Assembly (NCBI GenBank): GCA_015661965.1
Contig: DQVA01000033.1
Coordinates: 1-23,062 of the forward strand
Direction of reading: 5' to 3'
Length of the DNA stretch: 23,062 nt
From: Candidatus Bipolaricaulota bacterium
GTDB lineage: Bacteria; Bipolaricaulota; Bipolaricaulia; Bipolaricaulales; Bipolaricaulaceae
The stretch's first letter is position 1; each line of letters opens with the position of its first letter. Below are positions 15,096-22,745 of this stretch, one piece after another. A program made the position numbers and the translations under genes. A model generated the notes under the pieces. That model had not been told where the DNA came from. It made no database searches and worked only from the letters and a program-made list of their open reading frames with translations.

Positions 15096-15220
15096 TTAGC
15101 CTCCTTCCATGGCGATAAACCGGCTCGGCAAACGGGGCCACGCTCCTGACCTGAAACCGGTAAAGTAAGTATATCCGGGGCGGAAACGCCCGTAGCCGGG
15201 ACACGGCAAAGGAGGGCGGG
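15096..15220. promoter_or_regulatory. Divergent promoter region between M42 peptidase and thiamine-binding-type gene
   Basis: 125 bases separating two divergent ATG starts. An AT-richer core at about 15158-15175 reads TAAAGTAAGTATAT, giving TATACT on the minus strand and TATATC on the plus strand as possible -10 elements. CTGACC lies about 18 bases upstream on the plus strand. Ribosome-binding sites GGAGG exist on both sides. Exact promoters are uncertain. Confidence 0.45.
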
Positions 15221-15520
15221 ATGGTGGTATGCGAGTTTTCGCTAGTGCCGCTGGGGGCCGGGGAGTCCATCTCCGCCCAGGTAGCAAGGTGCGTCAAGAT
15301 CGTGCGCGAAAGCGGCCTTCCCCATCTCCTTACCCCGATGGGAACCATCCTGGAAGGGGAATGGGACCAGGTGTTTTCCGTGATCAAGCGGTGTCGGGAT
15401 GAACTACGGCGGGATTTCAACCGCGTGCTCATCAGCATCCGGGTGGACGACCGGGAGGCACCGCCGGGGCGGCTCCAGGGGAAGGTCCGGTCGGTGGAGG
15501 AGAAACTGGTCCGTATGTGA
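15221..15520 (+). CDS. MTH1187/YkoF-family thiamine-binding-type protein
   Basis: 99 residues with the family's ferredoxin-like pattern: an N-terminal strand VVCEFSLVPLG, SISAQVARCVKIVRESGL, then TPMGTILEGEWDQVFSVIK, and a late strand RVLISIRVDDR. MGTxxEGxWDxVxxVI is the family hallmark (formerly DUF77). Relatives such as YkoF bind thiamine or hydroxymethylpyrimidine, while many others have no known ligand, so the role here is inferred from family only. AAAGGAGGGCGG precedes the ATG. A strong terminator lies 80 bases downstream. Confidence 0.88.
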   Translation: MVVCEFSLVPLGAGESISAQVARCVKIVRESGLPHLLTPMGTILEGEWDQVFSVIKRCRDELRRDFNRVLISIRVDDREAPPGRLQGKVRSVEEKLVRM

Positions 15521-15529
15521 CCGGCATTA

Positions 15530-15558
15530 CAGACAAACCGGGGGCCATTGGCTATACT
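15530..15558 (+). promoter_or_regulatory. Candidate promoter for a small RNA
   Basis: CAGACA at 15530-15535, a 17-base spacer, and TATACT at 15553-15558. It lies entirely after the stop of the thiamine-binding-type gene, and predicted transcription would begin near 15564, at the base of the first hairpin. No open reading frame follows before the terminator. Confidence 0.45.
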
Positions 15559-15563
15559 TTAGC

Positions 15564-15638
15564 GGTGGTTACCACCCCCTCATCCGGTGCACCACCGGCT
15601 TGGGCGACCGTTCCCCCCACGGTCGCCCAAACCTTTTC
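15564..15638 (+). ncRNA. Candidate structured small RNA of about 75 nucleotides
   Basis: Three perfect hairpins in a row: GGTGG-TTA-CCACC at 15564-15576, CCGGTG-CAC-CACCGG at 15584-15598, and the 12-bp terminator stem at 15600-15630 followed by CCTTTT. A -10/-35 pair sits at the right distance upstream. The alternative is that this is simply the decorated 3' end of the preceding gene's message. No known RNA family was recognised. Confidence 0.35.
15600..15638 (+). terminator. Rho-independent terminator
   Basis: A perfect 12-bp stem, TTGGGCGACCGT (15600-15611) with ACGGTCGCCCAA (15619-15630), a 7-base C-rich loop, then ACCTTTT. It would end plus-strand transcription from the thiamine-binding-type gene and from any small RNA. 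The minus strand has no T-run after the stem, so it does not obviously serve cdsA. Confidence 0.8.
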
Positions 15639-15685
15639 GCCTCAGGCGATGGCTTGGGGCAGTAACCCCACCGCCGGCCCCGGCC

Positions 15686-16510
15686 TCAGAAGCGCCCCAG
15701 CAGGAAGTGCATGTAGAAGAAGTAGATAGGGAGAGCGGCGAGCAGGCCGTCGATCCGGTCCAGGACCCCCCCGTGTCCGGGGAGCAACCGGCCGGCGTCT
15801 TTCACCCCCGCCGCCCGCTTGAGCAGCGACTCGAACAGATCCCCCAGCTGCACGAACGCCCCCACCCCCACCCCCAGGGCCAGCATGTGCGGTAGGTAGC
15901 GGGAGGATTCCTCCCAGAGCGGGGGACAGACCAATGCCCCCAGGGCGGCGAACGCCAGCCCCCCCGCCACCCCCTCCCAGGTCTTGGCGAGCGAGATCCG
16001 GGGCAGCAGCTGATGGCGGCCGATGAGGCTCCCCACGAAGTAGGCCCCGGTATCATATCCCCACACGATGAGGAAGAACTGCACCAGATACCAAAAGCCG
16101 CCCCGATACAAAAGGTAGATGAAGCTCAGCAGGCCCGGGATGTAGAGGAACCCGAATATCCCGGCCAAGGACGCGAAAAAGCCCTCCCGGGGGCCACGGC
16201 GGAAGAAGCTGTATACCACGATCAAATATGCCACCCCCCAGCCCACCACCAGGGCGTAGCGGCCGTCCCAAAGCCCTGCCAGCATGAGGAACGCCGGGAT
16301 GGCCCCCAGGAACAGCTCCCGGGGCAGGGGGATCTCCAGTCGGCCCACCAAGTACAGGTACTCCCACCCCGCGATCAGCCCCACCGCGGACACCAACACC
16401 CCCACCAGCCAGTCTTGGCCGAACTGCTCGGCGGACCAGAACACCCCCAGCACCGCGGGTATCGCCACCACCGCGGTCAGCAGCCGATACCCCAACGTCT
16501 TGGGGTTCAT
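15686..16510 (-). CDS. cdsA: Phosphatidate cytidylyltransferase
   Basis: 274 residues with about eight hydrophobic segments. The family signature is present near the C-terminus: SLLKRAAGVKDAGRLLPGHG followed by GVLDRIDG, carrying the K-R...K-D...H-G-G and D-R-x-D residues that bind CTP and metal. It makes CDP-diacylglycerol from phosphatidate and CTP, the precursor of all bacterial phospholipid head groups. The ATG at 16510 (MNPKTLGYRLL) is chosen over the longer open frame because it overlaps the uppS stop by ATGA and the family starts here; the extra upstream codons are the uppS gene read in another frame. Confidence 0.95.
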   Translation of the reverse strand: MNPKTLGYRLLTAVVAIPAVLGVFWSAEQFGQDWLVGVLVSAVGLIAGWEYLYLVGRLEIPLPRELFLGAIPAFLMLAGLWDGRYALVVGWGVAYLIVVYSFFRRGPREGFFASLAGIFGFLYIPGLLSFIYLLYRGGFWYLVQFFLIVWGYDTGAYFVGSLIGRHQLLPRISLAKTWEGVAGGLAFAALGALVCPPLWEESSRYLPHMLALGVGVGAFVQLGDLFESLLKRAAGVKDAGRLLPGHGGVLDRIDGLLAALPIYFFYMHFLLGRF

Positions 16511-17238
16511 GTGACCACCCGTCCGAAGTTCCTGGTCCGTCCTTGGTAGTCGCGGAGCGCCTCCAGGAAGGCTTGCTCGTCGAAGTCCGGCCAGAGGATG
16601 GGGGTGAAGTAGAGTTCGGCGTAGGCTGCCTCCCACAGGAAGAAGTTCGAGAGCCGTTTATGCCCTCCGGTACGGATGATGAAATCCGGCTCCGGGAGTT
16701 CGGCGCTCGGCAGGAGTCGGCTGAAGGACTCCTCGTCCAGCCCCTCGTGGGAGGCGCCCTGGGCCAGGGCACGGCGTACCCCCTCCAGGATGGCCCACCG
16801 CCCCCCGAAGTTGAGGGCCACCGTCAGGTGGAGGGCATCGTTGGCCGCGGTCGCTGCCACCGCCTCCTCGATGGCCGCCCGCAGCCGGGTCGGCAGGGGC
16901 CGTGGATCCCCCAGGAGCCTGAGCCGCACCCCGGCCTCCGCCAGCTCCTTCAGCTTCCCCCGGATGAACCCCTCCAAAAGCCGGAACAGGAACTCGATCT
17001 CCTCCCGCGGACGGTTCCAGTTCTCGGTGGAGAAGGCGAACAGGGTGATGTACGGGACGAGTTTCTCCCTCCCCACGAACCGGATCAACCGCTCGGCGGC
17101 CAGGGCACCTTGGCGGTGTCCCTCGGTGCGGGAGAGCCCCTTCCGCTTGGCCCAGCGGCCGTTGCCGTCCATGATCAGGGCCACGTGCCGGGGCAGCGGT
17201 CGCGCCCGCACCTCCTCAAGCAGCTTCTCTAACGACAC
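16507..17238 (-). CDS. uppS: Undecaprenyl diphosphate synthase (cis-prenyltransferase)
   Basis: 243 residues. LIMDGNGRWAKRKG holds the catalytic metal aspartate D24, EGHRQG the conserved histidine, FAFSTENWNRP the next block, and IIRTGGHKRLSNFFLWEAAY the IPP-binding block, ending AELYFTPILWPDFDE with E208. It extends farnesyl diphosphate with cis isoprene units to make the carrier lipid for cell-wall and glycan export. One oddity: the normally invariant glutamate of the RTGGE motif (E198 in the E. coli enzyme) is H193 here. The start is GTG, supported by GAGGAGG six bases before it, and lies 23 bases inside the folC-like gene. Confidence 0.95.
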   Translation of the reverse strand: MSLEKLLEEVRARPLPRHVALIMDGNGRWAKRKGLSRTEGHRQGALAAERLIRFVGREKLVPYITLFAFSTENWNRPREEIEFLFRLLEGFIRGKLKELAEAGVRLRLLGDPRPLPTRLRAAIEEAVAATAANDALHLTVALNFGGRWAILEGVRRALAQGASHEGLDEESFSRLLPSAELPEPDFIIRTGGHKRLSNFFLWEAAYAELYFTPILWPDFDEQAFLEALRDYQGRTRNFGRVVT

Positions 17239-18490
17239 CCCGGGCCTCCTCTAGCGCGGGAAGTGGGCCACACACCACAAGCAAATCCTCCTCCCCCAAT
17301 CCCCGCACCGTCCTTCGCACCGCCTCCCCCAATCCGCCCCCCAGCTCCCAGGGGACACCCAGCCGCGCCGCTTGGGGCACCACTGCCTCCGCGGGCAACG
17401 CCCCCTCACAGTCAGGGGCGGCCAGCACCACCCGCTGGAACTCGGGAAATAGCACATCCGCCGTATCCCGGATCAGTTTGTCCCGCCGGACGCTGAACAC
17501 CAACGTCCGACGTCCCCGGGGCCGCGGCAATCTGTCCAGTGAACTAACCAGGGCCTGTGCCCCGGCGGGATTCTGTGCCCCGTCCAGCACCACGTACGGC
17601 CGGAGGGAAACGACTTCGAACCGACCCGGGCGGTGGGCGGAGGCCAGTCCCTCCCGGATCGCCTCCCTCCCCAGCGGCATTCCCCCCACCAGCTCCGCCA
17701 GCGCCCCTAGTGCGAGGGCCAAATTCGCCTGCTGGTACGCCCCCAAGAAGCGGGTCTCAAACGCGCCCAACCCCAAGGGGTCAGACTGGGAGCGCCACAC
17801 CGCCCGCTGCCAAGTCAGCTCCACCGGTCTTAGCTCCTGGGGATCCAGGAGCACCAATGCCGCCCCCACCTCGCGGCACCGTTGGGCGAAGGCGGCCAGC
17901 ACTTGTGATTTCCGCTCGGTGGTGATGAGCGGTACCCCCGATCTCGCCAGTCCCGCCTGCTCCCAGGCCGCCTGCCCCGGGCCCAGGGGAAAGCGGGTGT
18001 CCTCCTCCACCGAGGTGACCAGGGTGAGCAGGGGTCGATCCAGGCAGCGGGTAGCATCGAAGCGGCCCCCGCAGCTCGCCTCCACCAGCGCGAGATCCAC
18101 CCCTTCTTGGGCGAAGTGGGAGAAGGCAGCCGCGGTGAGCGCCTCTTCCTGGGTGGGGAATCCCGGCTCGGATCCCCCCTCCGGCGCGGCCACCTCTTCC
18201 ATGAGGCTGCGCAACCGCTCCCGGGGGGCGACGGACATCCCCACGCGCACCCGCGCCAGGGGATCGCGGGACTCCGGGGAGGTATAGGCCCCCACCCGGA
18301 GGCCGGCAGCGGCGAACACTGCCTCCAGTAGGGCCACCACCGAGCCCTTCCCGTTGGTCCCCCCTACCTGGATGACGGGGTAGCGGACCTCGGGGTGACC
18401 CAATCGGGAGAGGAGCGCCCGCACCCGCGCCGGGGCGGCGCGTCCTCCGCTGAGCGGGGCCGCAAGCGGGGTCCCCTCTTCCACACTCAT
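17216..18490 (-). CDS. folC: FolC/Mur-ligase-family protein with altered active site
   Basis: 424 residues, the length of folylpolyglutamate/dihydrofolate synthases. The ATP loop GGTNGKGSV (43-51) and the overall block order (TSP, TQEEALTAAAF, EASCGGRFDAT, HRPGRFEV, DGAxNPAG) give the family. Several residues normally diagnostic are changed. SPHL is SPES (71-74), the D-H metal motif is D164-T165, the EKAG lysine that is carbamylated in this family is Q178, and DGAHNP is DGAQNP (Q306). The glutamate of the EVGLGG region (E137) remains. So it may act on another substrate or be weakly active as a folate enzyme. The ATG overlaps the valS stop (ATGA); GTG at codon 3 is better spaced from GGAGGG and could be the real start. 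Confidence 0.8.
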   Translation of the reverse strand: MSVEEGTPLAAPLSGGRAAPARVRALLSRLGHPEVRYPVIQVGGTNGKGSVVALLEAVFAAAGLRVGAYTSPESRDPLARVRVGMSVAPRERLRSLMEEVAAPEGGSEPGFPTQEEALTAAAFSHFAQEGVDLALVEASCGGRFDATRCLDRPLLTLVTSVEEDTRFPLGPGQAAWEQAGLARSGVPLITTERKSQVLAAFAQRCREVGAALVLLDPQELRPVELTWQRAVWRSQSDPLGLGAFETRFLGAYQQANLALALGALAELVGGMPLGREAIREGLASAHRPGRFEVVSLRPYVVLDGAQNPAGAQALVSSLDRLPRPRGRRTLVFSVRRDKLIRDTADVLFPEFQRVVLAAPDCEGALPAEAVVPQAARLGVPWELGGGLGEAVRRTVRGLGEEDLLVVCGPLPALEEARGVVREAA

Positions 18491-21120
18491 CCCTCCAAGT
18501 GGCGGATCAATCTGGCCCTGCGGGCCCGCAACTGGCGCGCCTCGGCCTCGGCCTTGGCCACCACCTCGGCCGGGGCCCGCTTCCGGAACTCGGGGTTCGC
18601 CAGCCGTGCCTCCAGCTTCCCCAGTTCCCCTTCCACCTTCTCCAACGCCCGGTGCAGTCGGGCCCGAGCGGCGTCCCAGTCCACCACCCCTGCCAAGGGG
18701 AGATATAGGGTGAAGGGGCCGACCACCCCCCTGGCCACGCCCTCCGGCGGCCGGTAGTCCTCCTCATAGCTCAACGAGGACAGCCGCGCCAGGCGCCGAG
18801 CCGCGGCGGAGAAGGTACCGATCAGCTTTTCCCCCACCGCTCGATCGCCCAACAGGACCGCCACTAGTTCCGCCCCGGCCGGCACCCCCAGCTCGGCCCG
18901 AATGGCCCGCACCTCGGTCACCAGCTCCCGGAACAGGTCAAACAGCCGCTCCGCCTCCGGATCGATCCTGTCCGGGCGGGGGCGCGGGAACTCCGCCAGG
19001 GCGATGGTCCCCTCCTTCCCCAGGTAGCGCCAAATCTCGTCGGTGATATAGGGCATGTAGGGGTGCATGAGGCGCAGGAGCTCGTCCAACACCTCCCGCA
19101 GCACCAGCTGGCAGGTGCGCCGGGCCTCCCTGTCCTCCCCGGCAAGGCGGACTTTGGCCACCTCCAGGTACCAGTCACACAGCTCGTCCCAGGTGAAGTG
19201 ATACAGGGCTTCTGCCACCAGGTGGAAGTTGTAGCGATCGAGCTCCTGGCGAACCCGCTCCACGGTGCGGGCCAGCCGCGACAGGATCCAGCGATCCTCC
19301 CACGCGAGTTCCCTCCCCGCCAGGGTCAGCCCTGCCGGCAGATCCTCGCTGTTCTGCAAGATGAACCGGGCCATGTTCCAGATCTTGTTGAGGAAGTTGC
19401 GGGCCTCCTCCAGCTGGTCCCAAGACAGACGCCACGCCCGCCCTTTGGAGGAGGCGTGGGAGAGGGTGAACCTGAGGGCGTCCATACCCTGCTTTTCCTT
19501 GACCTGCATGGGGTCAATGATGTTGCCCCGGGACTTGCTCATCTTCTGGCCCCGCTCGTCCACGATCAGCGGGGTAATGTACACCTCTCGGAACGGTACC
19601 TCGCCCATGAACTTGAGCCCCATCATCACCATGCGAGCCACCCAGAAGAACAAGATATCGAAGCCGGTGATGAGGAGGGAAGTGGGGTAGAATCGGGCAA
19701 GCTCGGGGGTTTTCTCCGGCCAGCCCATCACCGAGAACGGCCACAGGGCCGATGAAAACCAGGTGTCAAGCACATCCTCGTCCTGCCGGAGTTCCACATC
19801 CTGCCCATAGTGGGTACGGGCCTTGTCCTGGGCTTCCTCCTCGTCCATGGCCGCAAAGGCCTCGCCGTCCGGGCCGTACCATACCGGGATACGGTGCCCC
19901 CACCACAGCTGCCGCGAGATGCACCAATCGCGTATGTTCTCCAGCCACTCGAAATAGACCTTGGTCCACCGCTCCGGGATGAACCGGATCTCCCCCTGTT
20001 TCACCACCTGGATGGCGGGCTCCGCCAGGGGCCGCATCCGCACGAACCACTGGGTGGAGATGAGGGGCTCCACTGCAGTGCCGCACCGCTCGCAGTGTCC
20101 CACCGCGTGGCGATACGGGACCACCTTCTCCAACAGGCCCTCTTCCTTCAACCGGGCCACGATGGCCTCCCGGGCCTGGTACCGGTCCATCCCTGCGAAC
20201 GGCCCCCCGTTCTCGTTTATGGTCCCATCCCCGTTCAAGATGTTGACCGCTGGTAGGCCCTCCCTTTTCCCGATCTCGAAGTCCACCGGATCGTGCCCCG
20301 GGGTGATCTTCAACACCCCGGTGCCGAATTCGGGGTCCACTTCCTCCGCCGCCACGATGGGGAGCTTTCTCTCCAGGATGGGAAGGATGGCGGTCTTGCC
20401 GATCAGATGCCGGTACCGCTCGTCACCGGGGTTCACGGCCACCCCGGTATCCCCCAACATGGTCTCCGGCCGGGTGGTGGCGATCACCACGTGGCCCCCT
20501 TCCTCCAGCGGATAGCGGATGTAGTACAGGTGACCGTCCACCTCACAGTGCTCCACCTCGATGTCGGAGATGGCGGTCTCGCAACGGGGGCACCAGTTCA
20601 CCAAGTAATTGCCCTGGTAGATGAGGCCCTCCTCGTACAGGCGCACGAACGCAGTCCTCACCGCCCGTGATAGGCCTTCGTCCAAGGTGAAGCGGGGGCG
20701 GGTCCAGTCGCAGGAAGCCCCCAATGCCTTGAGCTGCTCGATGATCTCGGTCCCGTACTTCTCCTTCCACTGCCACACCCGCCGGACGAATTCCTCCCGC
20801 CCCAGCTCGTGGCGGGTCTTGCCTTCTCTAGCGAGCTCCTGCTCCACGACGTTCTGGGTGGCGATGCCGGCGTGGTCCGTGCCCGGGAACCAACACGCCT
20901 CGTAGCCGTCCATGCGCTTGTAGCGGATGACGATGTCTTGCAGGGTATTGTTGAGGGCGTGGCCGAGATGCAGGCGTCCGGTGACATTGGGCGGGGGGAT
21001 GACGATGGAGAACGGGGGCCGGCCGCTACAGGGATTGCACACCCAGTACGGGTTCTTTTCCCACTCCCGGCGGATCTTATCCTCCACCTGGTTGGGGTCG
21101 TAGCGTGAGGGGAGCCTCAT
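18487..21120 (-). CDS. valS: Valyl-tRNA synthetase
   Basis: 877 residues, the expected size. The HIGH motif appears as PPPNVTGRLHLGHALNNTLQ near residue 45 and KMSKS as GQKMSKSRGN near residue 525. Between them is the CP1 editing domain with TTRPETMLGDTGVAVNP. Cysteine pairs WCPRC and HCERCG are likely zinc sites. ISRQLWWGHRIPVW and DVLDTWFSSALWPF are class Ia valyl blocks. The last 70 residues form the coiled coil typical of ValRS. It charges tRNA-Val and clears mis-made Thr-tRNA. AGGAGG lies five bases before the ATG; one base separates it from the ndk stop. Confidence 0.97.
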   Translation of the reverse strand: MRLPSRYDPNQVEDKIRREWEKNPYWVCNPCSGRPPFSIVIPPPNVTGRLHLGHALNNTLQDIVIRYKRMDGYEACWFPGTDHAGIATQNVVEQELAREGKTRHELGREEFVRRVWQWKEKYGTEIIEQLKALGASCDWTRPRFTLDEGLSRAVRTAFVRLYEEGLIYQGNYLVNWCPRCETAISDIEVEHCEVDGHLYYIRYPLEEGGHVVIATTRPETMLGDTGVAVNPGDERYRHLIGKTAILPILERKLPIVAAEEVDPEFGTGVLKITPGHDPVDFEIGKREGLPAVNILNGDGTINENGGPFAGMDRYQAREAIVARLKEEGLLEKVVPYRHAVGHCERCGTAVEPLISTQWFVRMRPLAEPAIQVVKQGEIRFIPERWTKVYFEWLENIRDWCISRQLWWGHRIPVWYGPDGEAFAAMDEEEAQDKARTHYGQDVELRQDEDVLDTWFSSALWPFSVMGWPEKTPELARFYPTSLLITGFDILFFWVARMVMMGLKFMGEVPFREVYITPLIVDERGQKMSKSRGNIIDPMQVKEKQGMDALRFTLSHASSKGRAWRLSWDQLEEARNFLNKIWNMARFILQNSEDLPAGLTLAGRELAWEDRWILSRLARTVERVRQELDRYNFHLVAEALYHFTWDELCDWYLEVAKVRLAGEDREARRTCQLVLREVLDELLRLMHPYMPYITDEIWRYLGKEGTIALAEFPRPRPDRIDPEAERLFDLFRELVTEVRAIRAELGVPAGAELVAVLLGDRAVGEKLIGTFSAAARRLARLSSLSYEEDYRPPEGVARGVVGPFTLYLPLAGVVDWDAARARLHRALEKVEGELGKLEARLANPEFRKRAPAEVVAKAEAEARQLRARRARLIRHLEG

Positions 21121-21121
21121 G

Positions 21122-21571
21122 TCAGCCTCCTAGCCAGGGCGCGTCGGCCAGGGAGTAAGCCAGCAGCTCGTCCTCGGAGAAGAAGATGGGGATCTCCCGG
21201 GCGGCCGAGGCGGGGGAGTCCGAGCCGTGCACCAGGTTCATGGTGATGGACAGGCCCCAGTCGCCCCGGATGGTGCCGGGGGCGGCGTCTCGGGGATTGG
21301 TCTTGCCCATGAGCTTTCTCACCTCGTCGATGGCCCCCGGGCCCTCCACCACCATGGCCACGATAGGGGAGGAGGTGATGAAGGAGACCAATTCCCCGAA
21401 GAACGGCTTCTCCCGGTGCTCGTCGTAGTGTCGCTCGGCCAGCTCCGGGGTAACCTGCATCAGTTTCATGCCCACGATCTTAAGGCCTTTGTCCTCGAAG
21501 CGGGATATGATGCGGCCCACGAGTCGCCGCTGCACCGCGTCCGGTTTCAATAGCACAAGCGTACGCTCCAT
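21122..21571 (-). CDS. ndk: Nucleoside diphosphate kinase
   Basis: 149 residues. MERTLVLLKPDAV starts the protein and MNLVHGSDSPASAAREI holds the phosphohistidine H115. It transfers the gamma phosphate of ATP to other nucleoside diphosphates through this histidine. The ATG at 21571 is chosen over the in-frame TTG just before it, because AGGAGG is five bases upstream of the ATG. It lies between dprA (nine bases upstream) and valS. Slightly longer at the C-terminus than the 140-residue norm, but no domain is missing. Confidence 0.96.
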   Translation of the reverse strand: MERTLVLLKPDAVQRRLVGRIISRFEDKGLKIVGMKLMQVTPELAERHYDEHREKPFFGELVSFITSSPIVAMVVEGPGAIDEVRKLMGKTNPRDAAPGTIRGDWGLSITMNLVHGSDSPASAAREIPIFFSEDELLAYSLADAPWLGG

Positions 21572-21580
21572 CAACCCCTC

Positions 21581-22660
21581 CTAACGTGCTCGCATGTACT
21601 TCCTCCCCGCCGTTTCCTGGATCAAGCCCGCAAGCTGGAGCTCGACCAGGATTTGGGAGAGGCGTGCATGGGAAAGCCCGGTCCGCTCCCCGAGCTCGGC
21701 GATCCCGAGCGGTTCCAATCCGAGCAAATCATAAACGGCCTGGGCCTCGGCGTCCAAAGTCGGCGCAGGGGCCGGCTCCCTGGCCGGGGATAGCCGCGAA
21801 AGGTGTGGGTATTCCTCCAGGATATCCTCCACCGAGGTCACCAGCTTGGCCCCTTCCCGGATCAGGTGGTTAGTGCCCACCGAGGCCTGGGAGGTGATGG
21901 GGCCGGGGACGGCGAACACCTCCTTTCCCTGCTCCAAGGCGTAGTCGGCGGTGATCAGGGCCCCGGAGCGGGCCGGGGCTTCCACCACCACTACCCCCAG
22001 GGAGAGGCCGGCGATGAGCCGGTTGCGGCGCGGGAAGGTCCATTGGCTACCGGGTTGCTCCAGCGGGAACTCCGATAGCGCCGCCCCGGCGGCGGCGATC
22101 TCCCCGAGGAGCTTTTCGCTCCCCGCCGGGTAGGGCCGGGCCAGGCCGGTGCCCAGTACTGCCACGGTACGGCCCGCCTCCAGCGCACCCCGGTGGGCGG
22201 CCCGGTCGATCCCCGGGGCGAGGCCGGAGATCACGGTCATCCCGCGGGCGGCCAGTTCCCGCGCCAACCTCCTTGCCACCAGCCGGCCGTAGCTGGTGCA
22301 GCGACGGGTGCCCACGATGGCTATCCCGGGGAGGTCCTCCTCACGGAGCTCCCCCAGCAGGTACAGGACCGGGGGCGGGTCAGGGAGCTCCCGCAGGGAG
22401 GGGGGGAAGTCGGGCCCGTCCCAGGTGAGGATCTTGACCCCTAGCCTTTCCGCTCGCTCCAGCTCCTTTTCGGGGGAGAACCCGGCCCGCTCACGGTCCA
22501 GCTTGGCCGCCAGCTCTTCCCCCAGCACACGAGCCCAGCTGGCCCGCGGCGCCCGCCAGGCCTCCACCGGTCCGCCCAAGCTGGACAGGAGGATCCGCAG
22601 CCGGCGGGGGGTCAACGAGGGCAGGGCGTTAAGTCCCACCCAAGCCAGCTTCCTGTCCAT
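21581..22660 (-). CDS. dprA: DNA-processing protein DprA
   Basis: 359 residues from the ATG at 22660 (MDRKLAWVGLNAL); the longer frame to 22885 is non-homologous upstream sequence overlapping the divergent gene. An N-terminal helix-hairpin-helix-like region is followed by the Rossmann-type core: GIAIVGTRRCTSYGR (113-126), VISGLAPGIDRAAH, VAVLGTGLARPYP, FPRRNRLIAGLS and VPGPITSQASVGTNHLI. The C-terminal 55 residues form a winged-helix domain (GIAELGERTGLSHARLSQIL). DprA loads RecA on incoming single-stranded DNA during natural transformation; it is also kept by bacteria not known to be competent. It is the first gene of the operon. TATGCT lies 14 bases upstream of the start, so the leader would be very short. 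Confidence 0.94.
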   Translation of the reverse strand: MDRKLAWVGLNALPSLTPRRLRILLSSLGGPVEAWRAPRASWARVLGEELAAKLDRERAGFSPEKELERAERLGVKILTWDGPDFPPSLRELPDPPPVLYLLGELREEDLPGIAIVGTRRCTSYGRLVARRLARELAARGMTVISGLAPGIDRAAHRGALEAGRTVAVLGTGLARPYPAGSEKLLGEIAAAGAALSEFPLEQPGSQWTFPRRNRLIAGLSLGVVVVEAPARSGALITADYALEQGKEVFAVPGPITSQASVGTNHLIREGAKLVTSVEDILEEYPHLSRLSPAREPAPAPTLDAEAQAVYDLLGLEPLGIAELGERTGLSHARLSQILVELQLAGLIQETAGRKYMRAR

Positions 22661-22693
22661 GGCGGGGAAATGGTAGCATAGCCGCCCCCCCTG

Positions 22694-22722
22694 TTGCCCC
22701 AACCGGGCTCCTTCCCTACCAT
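22694..22722 (+). promoter_or_regulatory. Candidate promoter for the WD40 gene
   Basis: TTGCCC at 22694-22699, a 17-base spacer and TACCAT at 22717-22722, each matching the consensus at four of six positions. AAAGGAGG at 22734-22741 is a strong ribosome-binding site four bases before the ATG. Confidence 0.4.
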
Positions 22723-22745
22723 GCCCATAGTCGAAAGGAGGCGGT

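Noticed and set aside
18487..22660. Reading the dprA-ndk-valS-folC-uppS-cdsA run as a novel system
   Set aside because: Apart from the altered FolC and UppS residues these are ordinary housekeeping genes; tight spacing is explained by genome compaction.
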